Shown here: positions 43,139-52,198 of the stretch, piece by piece
Layout: each line of letters opens with the position of its first letter
Numbering within the stretch: position 1 is the stretch's first letter
The notes under the pieces: model-generated
Told to the model about the DNA's origin: nothing
Database searches by the model: none
What the model saw: the letters and a program-made list of their open reading frames with translations, nothing else
Program-made: the position numbers and the translations under genes
Assembly (NCBI RefSeq): GCF_006715175.1
Contig: NZ_VFMQ01000001.1
Span: 2,046,001-2,110,000, forward strand
Direction: 5' to 3'
Length of the DNA stretch: 64,000 nt
Origin: Curtobacterium citreum
GTDB lineage: Bacteria > Actinomycetota > Actinomycetes > Actinomycetales > Microbacteriaceae

Positions 43139-44139
43139 CCGACCCGTTCGACCCGAGCAGCCGGTACGGCCGGAAGCACGCTGCCAAGCTGCAGCGTCAG
43201 GCAGAACAACACCGTGCAGGCTCGTCCGACAACACCGACACCGTCCCCGACGGCGTAGCTGCCGACAGCACTGCTGCCGACGGGCCGACCGTCGGCTGGC
43301 GATTCGTCCGCAGCCGTCGGTGGCTCGGCTACTTCGCGATCGCCGTCGCGTTCGCGATCGTCTGCACCCTGTTCGGCATGTGGCAGTGGGACCGGCGGAA
43401 CGAGGCGGTCCGGCAGAACGAGCAGATCGCCGCGAACTACGACCACACCCCCGTCCCCCTGACCGAAGCGCTCCCGCAGGCGAGCAGCTGGGACGACGGC
43501 GACACCTGGCTCCGGGTGCAGGTCACGGGCCGGTACGACGTCGACGAGCAGCTCCTCGTCCGCAACCGCGTGCACAACGGGCAGCCCGGGTTCGAGGTGC
43601 TGACGCCGCTCGTCACCGCCGACGGACGCGCCTTCGTGGTCGACCGGGGGTGGGTCCCGACCGGCAACCGGCAGGACGCCCCGGATCACGTCCCCGCTCC
43701 CCCGGGCGGCGAGGTGACCGTGACCGCACGGCTGCAGCAGAGCGAACCGCGCATCCCCGGCCGGTCGGACCCGTCCCACACCGACCAGGTGCAGTCGGTC
43801 ACGCTGCCCGACGTCGCCGACAAGGTGGACGTGCCGATCTGGACCGGTGCGTACGGGCAGCTCGCGTCCGAGTCCCCCGCGCCGACCCAGGCGGCTCCGC
43901 TCGGCTGGGACCGCCCTTCTGCCGACACCGGGCTGCACCTCAGCTACTTCATCCAGTGGTTCCTGTTCGCCGCCGGTGGCTTCGGGTTCCTGGCCTACGT
44001 GATGGTGCAGGAGTACCGGAACCTCAACCAGGACGACCCCGACGAGCGCGAGCGCGCGCTCGAGCGGCAGCGGCGGAAGGACGCCAAGCCGAAGTCCGAC
44101 GACGAGGTCGAGGACCAGCTGCTCGGCGCCGGCCGCTGA
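43135..44139 (+). CDS. SURF1 family protein (cytochrome oxidase assembly)
   Basis: A 334-aa protein predicted to help haem a insertion or assembly of aa3 cytochrome oxidase at the membrane. A polar N-terminus of about 60 residues leads to transmembrane helix 1 near residues 66-83 (LGYFAIAVAFAIVCTLFGMWQW). The outside domain has VDRGWVPTG and typical SURF1 strands, and helix 2 follows near 265-287 (LSYFIQWFLFAAGGFGFLAYV). A charged tail ends the protein. ATGA overlap with the small Cys protein. ctaA and ctaB lie 7 kb away. Confidence 0.9.
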   Translation: MTDPFDPSSRYGRKHAAKLQRQAEQHRAGSSDNTDTVPDGVAADSTAADGPTVGWRFVRSRRWLGYFAIAVAFAIVCTLFGMWQWDRRNEAVRQNEQIAANYDHTPVPLTEALPQASSWDDGDTWLRVQVTGRYDVDEQLLVRNRVHNGQPGFEVLTPLVTADGRAFVVDRGWVPTGNRQDAPDHVPAPPGGEVTVTARLQQSEPRIPGRSDPSHTDQVQSVTLPDVADKVDVPIWTGAYGQLASESPAPTQAAPLGWDRPSADTGLHLSYFIQWFLFAAGGFGFLAYVMVQEYRNLNQDDPDERERALERQRRKDAKPKSDDEVEDQLLGAGR

Positions 44140-44151
44140 CGCCCGGCGGTC

Positions 44152-45750
44152 CTACGCCAGCTCGATGAGCTCCGCGTAGTCCTTGTTCCAGTGGTCCTCG
44201 GTGCCGTCCGGCAGCAGCAGGACCCGCTCGGGGTTCAGCGCCTCGACCGCACCGGCGTCGTGCGACACCAGGACGACGGCACCCTCGTACCCGGCCAGCG
44301 CACCGAGGATCTCCTCGCGGGACGCCGGGTCGAGGTTGTTCGTGGGCTCGTCGAGCAGCAGCACGTTCGCACCGGACACGACGATCATCGCGAGCGACAG
44401 GCGGGTCTTCTCGCCACCGGACAGGACCCCGGCCTTCTTGTAGCCGTCGTCGCCGGTGAACAGGAACGAGCCGAGGACCCGGCGCGCCTCGGTCTCGGTC
44501 AGGTTCGGCGACGCCGACACCATGTTCTCGATCACCGTGCGGTTCACGTCGATGTTCTCGTGCTCCTGGGCGTAGTACCCGATGCGCAGGCCGTGACCGG
44601 GCAGGATCTCCCCCGTGTCCGGCTGGTCCGCGCCGGCCAGGATGCGCAGCAGCGTCGTCTTGCCCGCGCCGTTGAAGCCGAGGATGACGACCCGCGAGCC
44701 CCGGTCGATCGCCAGGTCGAGGCCGGCGAAGATCTCGAGCGAGCCGTACGACTTCGAGAGCCCCTCGGCCATGAGCGGCGTCCGTCCGCAGGCGGCGGGC
44801 GTCGGGAAACGGAGCTTCGCCACGCGGTCGACGGCGCGCTCGTCCTCGAGTCCGGCCAGGAGCTTCTCGGCGCGGGCGACCATCTGGTGCGCCGCCGCGG
44901 CCTTCGTGGCCTTCGCACCGAACCGGGCGGCCTGGTCCTTGAGGGTGGCGGCCTTCTTCTCGGCGTTCGCGCGCTCCTTGCGGCGGCGCTCCTCGTCCGC
45001 GGCGCGCTGCCGCTGGTAGAGCTTCCACCCCATGTTGTAGACGTCGATGCACTGCCGGTTGGCGTCGAGGTAGAAGACGCGGTTGACGACCTCGTCAACG
45101 AGCTCGACGTCGTGCGAGATCACGATGACGCCGCCCGGGTAGGTCTTCAGGTGCTCGCGGAGCCAGACGATCGAGTCCGCGTCGAGGTGGTTCGTCGGCT
45201 CGTCGAGGATCATCGTGTCCGCGTCCGAGAACAGGATGCGGGCGAGCTCGATGCGGCGGCGCTGACCACCGGAGAGCGTCTTGAGCGGCTGGTCGAGGAT
45301 GCGGTCCGGCAGCTTGAGGTTCGACGCGATGGACGCCGCCTCGGCCTCGGCCGCGTAGCCGCCGAGAGCGTTGAACTCGTCGTCGAGCCGGCTGTAGCGA
45401 CGCATGGCCTTCTCGGCGACGTCCGGGTCCTCGCTCGCCATGTCGAGCGTCGCCTGGCGGATCCCCTCCACGAGCTCGCCGAGCCCGCGGGCGTCGAGGA
45501 TGCGCTTGCGCGCGGTGTCCTCGGGGTTGCCGGAACGAGGGTCCTGCGGCAGGTAGCCGATCTCGCCCGAGCGGTCGATCTTGCCGCCGGTGGGCTGCGT
45601 CTCCCCCGCGAGGGCCTTGGTCATCGTGGTCTTGCCCGCGCCGTTCCGGCCGACGAGACCGATCTTGTCGCCCTTCTCGACGCGGAAGGACACGTCCTGC
45701 ATGAGGAGGCGGGCCCCGACGCGGATCTCGAGTTCGTGCACGGCAAGCAC
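44152..45750 (-). CDS. ABC-F family ATPase (translation factor type)
   Basis: A 532-aa duplicated ATPase without transmembrane segments. First cassette: Walker A GRNGAGKTT near 34, LSGGQRRRIELARIL, and MILDEPTNHLD. A charged linker of about 80 residues lies near residues 235-310. Second cassette: GFNGAGKTT, LSGGEKTRLSLA and LLLDEPTNNLD. ABC-F proteins act on ribosomes in translation or antibiotic protection. With a housekeeping setting and the Uup/EttA-like LPQDPRSG segment, it is more likely a general factor than a resistance gene. GTG start; no clear ribosome site. Confidence 0.9.
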   Translation of the reverse strand: MLAVHELEIRVGARLLMQDVSFRVEKGDKIGLVGRNGAGKTTMTKALAGETQPTGGKIDRSGEIGYLPQDPRSGNPEDTARKRILDARGLGELVEGIRQATLDMASEDPDVAEKAMRRYSRLDDEFNALGGYAAEAEAASIASNLKLPDRILDQPLKTLSGGQRRRIELARILFSDADTMILDEPTNHLDADSIVWLREHLKTYPGGVIVISHDVELVDEVVNRVFYLDANRQCIDVYNMGWKLYQRQRAADEERRRKERANAEKKAATLKDQAARFGAKATKAAAAHQMVARAEKLLAGLEDERAVDRVAKLRFPTPAACGRTPLMAEGLSKSYGSLEIFAGLDLAIDRGSRVVILGFNGAGKTTLLRILAGADQPDTGEILPGHGLRIGYYAQEHENIDVNRTVIENMVSASPNLTETEARRVLGSFLFTGDDGYKKAGVLSGGEKTRLSLAMIVVSGANVLLLDEPTNNLDPASREEILGALAGYEGAVVLVSHDAGAVEALNPERVLLLPDGTEDHWNKDYAELIELA

Positions 45751-45865
45751 AGAGGACGTCCAATCAGTTGGTGGATGTGCACAACGGTGTGTGCGGGAGG
45801 TGCACCGCTACGCTGACGGGACCGATGGTCCCGAACGGGACCAGCAGTCCATTCTAGGAGAATCC

Positions 45866-46465
45866 ATGACGAACGCCACCGGGTTCGCTCGCCGCGCAGT
45901 CCTCGCCGACCGCCTCCGCACGCACGGCCTCGCCACCAACGTCGCCCTCGTGGCCGGCGGTGCCCTGTTCACCGCCGCGATGGCGCAGGTCCAGGTCCCG
46001 ATGTGGCCGGTGCCGATCACCGGGCAGACGCTCGCGGTCGTCCTGGTCGGCGCGACCCTCGGCGCCCGTCGCGGCATGCTCTCGCTGCTCGCCTACGCCG
46101 TCGCCGGGCTCGCCGGTGCGCCGTTCTTCGCCGAGGCCACGGGCGGGCTCGCCGCGCTGACCTCGCCGAGCTTCGGCTACGTGATCGGGTTCATCCCGGC
46201 CGCCGGCGTGATCGGCTGGCTCGCGCGTCGCGACTGGGACCGCAAGGTCGGCCGCGCCACCGTCGCGATGCTCCTCGCGAGCGCGATCCCCTTCGTCACC
46301 GGGCTGCCGTGGCTCGCGGTCGTCCTCGGCCAGCTCGGCGCGCCGAACGACCTGCAGTCGGTGCTGGCCGCCGGCCTGTACCCGTTCATCGTCGGCGGTG
46401 TCGCCAAGGCCCTGATCGCCGCGGGCGTGCTGCCCCTGGCGTGGAAGCTGGCCGGCCGCCGCTGA
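45866..46465 (+). CDS. bioY: Biotin transporter BioY
   Basis: A 199-aa substrate-binding membrane component of energy-coupling-factor biotin uptake. Five to six helices, with the family motif VPMWPVPITGQTLAVVLVGATLG near residues 44-66 (read in two parts) and later FGYVIGFIPAAGVIGWL. BioMN partners are not in this window; BioY alone can act. TAGGAG precedes the ATG and TACGCT near 45811 is a plausible -10. GTGCAC occurs on both sides of the upstream -35 area, but no known biotin operator was recognised. Confidence 0.9.
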   Translation: MTNATGFARRAVLADRLRTHGLATNVALVAGGALFTAAMAQVQVPMWPVPITGQTLAVVLVGATLGARRGMLSLLAYAVAGLAGAPFFAEATGGLAALTSPSFGYVIGFIPAAGVIGWLARRDWDRKVGRATVAMLLASAIPFVTGLPWLAVVLGQLGAPNDLQSVLAAGLYPFIVGGVAKALIAAGVLPLAWKLAGRR

Positions 46466-46474
46466 CCTCCGGCT

Positions 46475-46532
46475 CCCCCACACGCAGCAGGGCCCCGCAC
46501 CGGACGGTGCGGGGCCCTGCTGCGTGTGGGGG
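46475..46532 (+). terminator. 27-bp perfect hairpin, bioY terminator
   Basis: The two 27-nt arms (46475-46501 and 46506-46532) are exact complements around a GGAC tetraloop. The left arm starts CCCCCACACGCAGCAGGG. It lies 10 bp past the bioY stop. This is one of the longest perfect stems in the window. No T-run follows. Confidence 0.85.
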
Positions 46533-46641
46533 TCGGAGACGCTCGCGTCCGCGCGCTCGCGAATCAGCGACCGCACCCCGCGAGCGGGCACGACACGCCG
46601 CGTGCACAACGCCGGACGGGCACTTCCGGTCGGCCGAGGGC

Positions 46642-46671
46642 GCCGAGTAGGCCACATGTGGCCCGCTCGGC
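46642..46671. repeat. 30-nt near-perfect palindrome
   Basis: GCCGAG-TA-GGCCACATGTGGCC-CG-CTCGGC. The central 14 bp are a perfect palindrome without a loop, and the outer 6-bp arms pair across TA/CG mismatches. It lies between convergent bioY and suf operon ends. A loopless centre fits a dimeric-protein site better than a terminator. Confidence 0.65.
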
Positions 46672-46702
46672 GGGACGGGCCGACGCGCGACGCCGAGACG
46701 AC

Positions 46703-46744
46703 GGACGGGAGGCACGGTGCCAGCTGGCACCGTGCCTCCCGTCC
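46703..46744. repeat. Perfect palindromic repeat, full copy; likely suf operon terminator
   Basis: Arms GGACGGGAGGCACGGTGCC and its exact complement around AGCT. It differs from the copy at 4653 by one paired, compensating base change per arm and one loop base. It lies 16 bp past the last suf-operon gene on the minus strand. Confidence 0.85.
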
Positions 46745-46759
46745 TGCAGGTGGTCGCGA

Positions 46760-47089
46760 CTAGATCGAGAAGCCGAGCGCGCGCATCATCTCGCGCCCGT
46801 CGTCGGTGATCCGCTCCGGACCCCACGGCGGCATCCACACCCAGTTGATGCGGAACGCGTCGACGATGCCGTCGAGCGCGTTGGCCGTGTCACCCTCGAT
46901 GACGTCGGTCAGCGGGCAGCCCGCGCTCGTCAGCGTCATGCTGATCACGAGCGCGTTCGCCTCGTCGTCCATGGCGAGGTCGTAGATCAGACCGAGGTCG
47001 ACGATGTTCACGCCGAGCTCCGGGTCCTGGACCTCCTTGAGGCCCTCGACGACCTCGTCGAACTTCTCCGGGGAGAGTGCGGTGATCAT
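46760..47089 (-). CDS. SufT-like metal-sulfur cluster assembly factor (DUF59/MIP18)
   Basis: A 109-aa DUF59-family protein. VEGLKEVQDPELGVNIVDLGLIYDL opens the domain (read in two parts), and LTSAGCPLTDVIEGD carries the single conserved Cys near residue 54 that can hold or pass an Fe-S cluster. It is the last gene of the suf operon, overlapping sufC by 1 nt. In actinobacteria it is the SufT partner that helps Fe-S maturation. Confidence 0.92.
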   Translation of the reverse strand: MITALSPEKFDEVVEGLKEVQDPELGVNIVDLGLIYDLAMDDEANALVISMTLTSAGCPLTDVIEGDTANALDGIVDAFRINWVWMPPWGPERITDDGREMMRALGFSI

Positions 47090-47856
47090 CAGTTGCCCGC
47101 CGCAGCTGCCTGGACGTAGCGGTCGTAGCCCTCGTTCTCGAGGCGCTCGGCGAGCTCGGGGCCGCCCTGCTCCGCGACCTTGCCCGCGACGAACACGTGC
47201 ACGAAGTCCGGCTTGATGTAGCGGAGGATGCGCGTGTAGTGCGTGATGAGCAGCACGCCGAGGCCGGTCGCGGCCTTCGCGCGGTTGACGCCCTCCGAGA
47301 CGATCTTCAGCGCGTCGACGTCGAGGCCGGAGTCGGTCTCGTCGAGCACCGCGAACTTCGGCTTGAGGAGCTCGAGCTGCATGATCTCGTGGCGCTTCTT
47401 CTCGCCGCCCGAGAAGCCCTCGTTGACGTTGCGCTCGGCGAACGAGCTGTCCATCTTGAGGTCGGCCATCGACTGACGCAGGTCCTTGACCCAGCCGCGC
47501 AGGGCCGGGGCCTCGCCGTCGATCGCGGTCTTGGCGGTGCGCAGGAAGTTCGACACCGTGACGCCCGGGATCTCGACCGGGTACTGCATCGCGAGGAACA
47601 TGCCGGCGCGGGCGCGCTCGTCGACGCTCATCGACAGGACGTCCTCGCCGTCGAGCGTGATCGAGCCACCCGTGACGTTGTAGCGCGGGTGCCCGGCGAT
47701 CGTGTACGCCAGGGTCGACTTGCCGGAGCCGTTCGGCCCCATGATCGCGTGGATCTCGCCCTCGTTGATGGTGAGGTCGACACCCTTCAGGATCTCCTTG
47801 GTGCCCTGGTCGGTGTCGATCGAGACCTGCAGGTCGCGGATTTCCAGAGTGGACAT
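47089..47856 (-). CDS. sufC: SufC, Fe-S assembly ATPase
   Basis: A 255-aa cytosolic ABC-type ATPase that drives SufBCD scaffold opening. Walker A is IMGPNGSGKST near residue 36, the signature is FSGGEKKRHEI near residue 148, Walker B with D-loop is FAVLDETDSGLD near residue 168, and the switch His is in LLITHYTRIL. AAGGA precedes the ATG, and a 70-bp gap without a gene separates it from the ferredoxin gene upstream. Confidence 0.95.
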   Translation of the reverse strand: MSTLEIRDLQVSIDTDQGTKEILKGVDLTINEGEIHAIMGPNGSGKSTLAYTIAGHPRYNVTGGSITLDGEDVLSMSVDERARAGMFLAMQYPVEIPGVTVSNFLRTAKTAIDGEAPALRGWVKDLRQSMADLKMDSSFAERNVNEGFSGGEKKRHEIMQLELLKPKFAVLDETDSGLDVDALKIVSEGVNRAKAATGLGVLLITHYTRILRYIKPDFVHVFVAGKVAEQGGPELAERLENEGYDRYVQAAAAGN

Positions 47857-47926
47857 TGCGTGTGTTCCTTCGGTTGCAGCTGGGGTGCGGCGTCAGCCGC
47901 GCGGGAAGAGTGGGAGGAGCCGGGGC

Positions 47927-48253
47927 TCAGTCGACGGGCACGGGGTCGTGGACGTCGACGTACACGTCGCCGTCCCGGACCTCGACCCGGAAGACCGGGA
48001 CGGGCTCGTAGGCCGGGAAGTTCTGCGGCTTCCCCGTCGCGAGCGAGAACCGGGAGCCGTGCGCCCAGCACTCGAGCGTGTCGCCCTCGACGAAGCCCTC
48101 GGCCAGGGAGATGTCCCCGTGCGTGCAGGTGTCGCCGATCGCGTGCACGGTGCCCGCGGAGTCCTTCACGATCGCGACGGCCGTCCCGTCGACGACGACC
48201 CGCATCGGGCTGTCGACGGCGATCTCCGACTCGGCGCAGACCTTCTCGGCCAT
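47927..48253 (-). CDS. Rieske-type ferredoxin subunit in the suf operon
   Basis: A 108-aa single-domain Rieske [2Fe-2S] protein, resembling oxygenase ferredoxins. Ligands are Cys43-x-His45 in DTCTHGDI and Cys62-x2-His65 in ECWAHGSRF. No signal or membrane helix. It starts in ATGA overlap with sufD. This position is common in actinobacterial suf operons; it may supply electrons for cluster assembly or repair, but its role is not settled. No oxygenase alpha subunit is nearby. Confidence 0.9.
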   Translation of the reverse strand: MAEKVCAESEIAVDSPMRVVVDGTAVAIVKDSAGTVHAIGDTCTHGDISLAEGFVEGDTLECWAHGSRFSLATGKPQNFPAYEPVPVFRVEVRDGDVYVDVHDPVPVD

Positions 48254-49527
48254 CAGGCGTCTGCCTGCTCGTCGGCGGGCGCGGCCACCGCGGTGCGGCC
48301 CTCGGCGAGCTCCTGCTCCACCGCGGCGATCAGGCGCTCCTCGAGCTCGGGTGAGCCGATCTTCTGGATGACCTCCACCAGGAAGCCCAGGACGACGAGG
48401 CGACGGGCCTCTTCCTCGGGGATGCCGCGGGCCTGCAGGTAGAACAGCTGCTCGTCGTCGAACCGACCGGTGGCGCTGGCGTGGCCGGCGCCCTCGATGT
48501 TGCCGGTCTCGATCTCGAGGTTCGGGATGCTGTCCGCGCGCGTGCCGTCGGTGAGCACGAGGTTGCGGTTCTGCTCGTACGAGTCGGTGCCGTCGCCGGC
48601 GCGGCCGATGAGCACGTCGCCGATCCAGACCGTGTGCGCGCCCTCGCCCTGCAGCGCGCCCTTGTAGTTGACCCGGCCGCGCGTGTTCGGCGCGTCGTGG
48701 TTCACGTAGACCTGTTGCTCGATGTACTGCCCGGCGTCGGCGAAGTACACGCCGTACATCTCGGTGTCCGCGCCCTGCGCGCCGAGGTGCGTGGACGGGT
48801 TGACCCGGACGACGTCGCCGCCGAGCGAGACCACGACGTGCTTGAGGAAGGCGTCCCGCCCCACCTCGGCGAACTGCGTCGACACGTGCACCGCGTCGTC
48901 GTCCCAGTCCTGCAGGCTGACGACGGTCAGGCGCGCACCGTCGCGGACGACGATCTCGACGTTCTCGCTGAGCAGCGCCGAGCCACGGTTGTCGATGACG
49001 ACGATGCCCTGCGCGTGCTGCTCGGCCGTGATGACCGTGTGCGCCGCGCGGGCCTGCGTGCCGAAGTCCGAGCGGGTGATCGAGATGGACTCGTGTGCCT
49101 CGGTCGCCTTGACGGTGACCTTGAGCACCGCGTCGCGCGCGGTCCACGCGGCGGCCGCGGCGCGGTCCTCGGGCAGACCCGCGGTCCCGACGGCCGGGTC
49201 GTCGCTGCGACCCCACTCGACGTCCGCGCCCTCGGTCTGACGGGCGAGGAACGGGTAGGCGGAGCCGTCGAGTCCGCCGTCGAGCAGCGGCTGGAGCTTG
49301 GCGATCGGCGCGAACTTCCAGTTGACCTCGCGACCGGTGACCGGGGCGAACGCGTCGAGGTCACCCGACTGCGGGCGCTCCGAGCGGGTCTGGACGGGGA
49401 CCTTCTTCGCGGCGGCGTCCGGGGCGTCCCAGCCGCCGTCCGAGTGGGCCTTCGCACCGTGCTGCTCCGAGCCGGGCGCGGGGGCGACCGGCTGGTCGAT
49501 GCGGGGGGTGGGCGTGGAGCTGCTCAC
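48253..49527 (-). CDS. sufD: SufD, Fe-S scaffold subunit
   Basis: A 424-aa beta-helix protein paired with SufB. A variable N-terminal 60 residues precede the core. The family end region has GHASATGRFDDEQLFYLQARGIPEEEARRL (read in two parts), with the conserved His near residue 343. The GTG start overlaps the sufB TAG by 1 nt. Part of the SufBC2D complex in the cytosol. Confidence 0.94.
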   Translation of the reverse strand: MSSSTPTPRIDQPVAPAPGSEQHGAKAHSDGGWDAPDAAAKKVPVQTRSERPQSGDLDAFAPVTGREVNWKFAPIAKLQPLLDGGLDGSAYPFLARQTEGADVEWGRSDDPAVGTAGLPEDRAAAAAWTARDAVLKVTVKATEAHESISITRSDFGTQARAAHTVITAEQHAQGIVVIDNRGSALLSENVEIVVRDGARLTVVSLQDWDDDAVHVSTQFAEVGRDAFLKHVVVSLGGDVVRVNPSTHLGAQGADTEMYGVYFADAGQYIEQQVYVNHDAPNTRGRVNYKGALQGEGAHTVWIGDVLIGRAGDGTDSYEQNRNLVLTDGTRADSIPNLEIETGNIEGAGHASATGRFDDEQLFYLQARGIPEEEARRLVVLGFLVEVIQKIGSPELEERLIAAVEQELAEGRTAVAAPADEQADA

Positions 49528-50945
49528 TAGCCGACGGATCCTTCCATGCTCATCTCGATGAGCTTGTTGAGTTCGAGCGCGTACTCCATCGGGAGCTCGC
49601 GGGCGATCGGCTCGATGAAGCCGCGGACGATCATCGCCATCGCCTCGTCCTCGGGCATGCCGCGGGACATCAGGTAGAAGAGCTGCTCCTCGCTGACACG
49701 GGACACCGTGGCCTCGTGCCCGAGCTGCACGTCGTCGACGCGGATGTCGATGGCCGGGTAGGTGTCGCTCCGACTGACGGTGTCGACGAGGAGCGCGTCA
49801 CAGCGCACGGTGTTCGCCGCGTGGTGGGCCGCCGGGTCCACCCGGACCTCGCCGCGGTAGCCCGCACGACCGCCGCCACGGGCGATCGACTTCGAGACGA
49901 TCGACGACGTCGTGTAGGGCGCCATGTGGATCATCTTCGCGCCGGCGTCCTGGTGCTGCCCGGGACCCGCGAAGGCCACCGACAGGGTCTCGCCCTTGGC
50001 GTGCTCGCCCGCGAGGTAGATCGACGGGTACTTCATCGTGACCTTGGAGCCGATGTTGCCGTCGATCCACTCCATCGTGGCGCCCTCGTGCGCGATCGCA
50101 CGCTTGGTGACGAGGTTGTAGACGTTGCTCGACCAGTTCTGGATGGTCGTGTACCGGACGCGGGCGTTCTTCTTGACGATGATCTCGACCACGGCGGAGT
50201 GCAGCGAGTCCGACTTGTAGATCGGCGCCGTGCAGCCCTCGATGTAGTGGACGTAGGAGTCCTCGTCCGCGATGATCAGCGTCCGCTCGAACTGCCCCAT
50301 GTTCTCGGTGTTGATCCGGAAGTAGGCCTGCAGCGGGATCTCGACGTGCACGCCCTTCGGGACGTAGACGAACGAGCCGCCGGACCAGACCGCCGTGTTG
50401 AGCGCGGCGAACTTGTTGTCGCCGGCGGGGATCACGGAGCCGAAGTACTCCTCGAAGAACTCCGGGTGCTCGCGGAGCGCCGTGTCGGTGTCCATGAAGA
50501 TGACGCCCTGCTGCTCCAGGTCCTCGCGGATCTGGTGGTAGACGACCTCGGACTCGTACTGCGCGGCGACGCCGGCGACCAGGCGCTGGCGCTCGGCCTC
50601 GGGGATGCCCAGGCGCTCGTAGGTGTTGCGGATGTCCTCGGGCAGCTCTTCCCAGGTCTGGGCCTGCTTCTCCGTGGACTTGACGAAGTACTTGATGTTG
50701 TCGAAGTCGATGTCCGACAGGTCGGCGCCCCACGAGGGCATCGGCTTGCGGTCGAAGAGCGTCAGGGCCTTGAGGCGGAGCTTCTGCATCCACTCGGGCT
50801 CGCCCTTGCGGGTGGAGATGTCGGTGACGACCTCCTCGGAGAGGCCACGGCGCGCGGACGCACCGGCGGTGTCGGAGTCGGACCAGCCGAACTCGTATTG
50901 GCCGAGCCCTTCGAGCTCGGGACGGTCGATGAGCACGTCGGACAT
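49527..50945 (-). CDS. sufB: SufB, Fe-S scaffold subunit
   Basis: A 472-aa core scaffold on which clusters are built. [16 protein letters not shown], the conserved EGCTAPIY Cys segment in mid-protein, [15 protein letters not shown], and the end motif [22 protein letters not shown] (read in two parts) are all family marks. GAGGAG lies 4 nt before the ATG. First gene of sufB-sufD-ferredoxin-sufC-sufT; the desulfurase SufS and SufU are not in this operon or window. It is divergent from ctaA across 266 bp. Confidence 0.95.
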   Translation of the reverse strand: MSDVLIDRPELEGLGQYEFGWSDSDTAGASARRGLSEEVVTDISTRKGEPEWMQKLRLKALTLFDRKPMPSWGADLSDIDFDNIKYFVKSTEKQAQTWEELPEDIRNTYERLGIPEAERQRLVAGVAAQYESEVVYHQIREDLEQQGVIFMDTDTALREHPEFFEEYFGSVIPAGDNKFAALNTAVWSGGSFVYVPKGVHVEIPLQAYFRINTENMGQFERTLIIADEDSYVHYIEGCTAPIYKSDSLHSAVVEIIVKKNARVRYTTIQNWSSNVYNLVTKRAIAHEGATMEWIDGNIGSKVTMKYPSIYLAGEHAKGETLSVAFAGPGQHQDAGAKMIHMAPYTTSSIVSKSIARGGGRAGYRGEVRVDPAAHHAANTVRCDALLVDTVSRSDTYPAIDIRVDDVQLGHEATVSRVSEEQLFYLMSRGMPEDEAMAMIVRGFIEPIARELPMEYALELNKLIEMSMEGSVG

Positions 50946-51057
50946 GGTCTCCTCGTTTCCTTCTCGCACGGCAGCGTCTCCGGGTGAACCCGTGGCGTCC
51001 GGACGCCATTCCACCGCAGACCTCCGACACGCTCGTCACGTGCAGGTCGGCCACGCT

Positions 51058-51073
51058 GTTGCTGCCTCGCAAC
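51058..51073. promoter_or_regulatory. Inverted repeat between sufB and ctaA
   Basis: GTTGC and GCAAC flank TGCCTC in the 266-bp divergent gap. It could be an operator for either gene, for example for a SufR- or haem-related regulator. The match to any known site is not established. The rest of the gap holds a TAGACT near 51142, a probable ctaA -10. Confidence 0.3.
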
Positions 51074-51211
51074 GACAATGGTTCCACGCAGTCGTCCGAC
51101 CGATCCGCGATCACGGCCCATTCGGAGCCGGCGCCTGCCTAGACTTGACTGCTGCTGAACCCTCGAATCCTACAGGTTCGCCGCACCGAACAACAGGAAG
51201 GCACCACCCTC

Positions 51212-52198
51212 GTGACTCGCGTCGGACCCACCGTCGAGCAGAGCGTCGCACCGGACGGCGGCACCGCACGGTGGTGGTCCCTCCCCCGGTCGGTCGACCG
51301 CCGCGTGATCTGGCTGGCCTGGGCCTCCTTCGTCGTCGAGGTGGTGCTCATCGGCACCGGTGGGCTCGTGCGCCTGACCGCCTCCGGCCTCGGGTGCCCC
51401 ACGTGGCCGAAGTGCACCGCCGAGTCGCTCGTGTCGACGCCCGAGATGGGCATCCACGGCGTCATCGAGTTCGGGAACCGGCTCCTCACCTTCGTGCTCG
51501 TCGTCGTCGCGATCGCCGCGTTCCTGGCGGTCGTCCGGATGCGCCGTACCCGCCCGGAGCTGTTCTGGCTCGCGTTCGCACAGGGTGTGGCCATCCCGGT
51601 CCAGGCCGTGATCGGCGGCCTCAGCGTCCTGACGAACCTCAACCCCTTCGTCGTCGGCCTGCACTTCGTCGTCTCCGCGACCCTCGTGGCGATCACCGCG
51701 ACGATGGTCTACCGCGCGATGCGGGGGCCCCGTACCGCCGACCGACTCGTCCCGGGCTGGTACCGCGGTGTCGTCAGCGGCACCGTCGCGGCGGTCGCCG
51801 TGACCGTGCTCGTCGGGATCCTGACCACCGGCTCCGGCCCGCACGCCGGCGCGGACGAGGCCGTGGACGGCGGCCGTCTGCACCGCACGGGGTTCGACCC
51901 CGCCCTCATGGAGCACCTGCACGCGATCCCGGCCTACGCCCTGTTCGCCCTGACGCTCGTGCTCGTCGTCGGCGCGGTCCGCCTGCGCCTGCCGAGCACC
52001 TGGGCGCTCCTGCTCCTCGTGGTCGAGTTCGTCCAGATCGCGGTCGGCCTCACCCAGGCCCGCACGGGCCTGCCGGTCGGGCTCGTCGGGACGCACATGG
52101 TCCTCGCCGGACTCCTGGTCGGTGCGGTGACCGTCGTGGTCCTGTCGACGCGGGGCACCGCCGGACGCCAGGCCGCGCGGGAACCGCTGCACGCCTGA
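51212..52198 (+). CDS. ctaA: Haem A synthase (CtaA/COX15)
   Basis: A 328-aa membrane enzyme that oxidises haem O to haem A for aa3 oxidase. Eight helices in two four-helix halves. GGLVRLTASGLGCPTWPKC near residue 49 carries the conserved Arg and Cys pair, and ESLVSTPEMGIHGVIEFGNR and MEHLHAIPAY supply haem-ligand His residues. GGAAGG lies about 9 nt before the GTG. The N-terminus has about 25 extra polar residues. Confidence 0.93.
   Translation: MTRVGPTVEQSVAPDGGTARWWSLPRSVDRRVIWLAWASFVVEVVLIGTGGLVRLTASGLGCPTWPKCTAESLVSTPEMGIHGVIEFGNRLLTFVLVVVAIAAFLAVVRMRRTRPELFWLAFAQGVAIPVQAVIGGLSVLTNLNPFVVGLHFVVSATLVAITATMVYRAMRGPRTADRLVPGWYRGVVSGTVAAVAVTVLVGILTTGSGPHAGADEAVDGGRLHRTGFDPALMEHLHAIPAYALFALTLVLVVGAVRLRLPSTWALLLLVVEFVQIAVGLTQARTGLPVGLVGTHMVLAGLLVGAVTVVVLSTRGTAGRQAAREPLHA

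Noticed and set aside
45751..45865. A biotin operator in front of bioY
   Set aside because: Two GTGCAC sites are spaced too widely and match no operator I know. Not annotated.
51058..51073. A SufR operator between sufB and ctaA
   Set aside because: The inverted repeat is only five bases per arm and does not match a SufR site known to me. Kept only as a low-confidence site.
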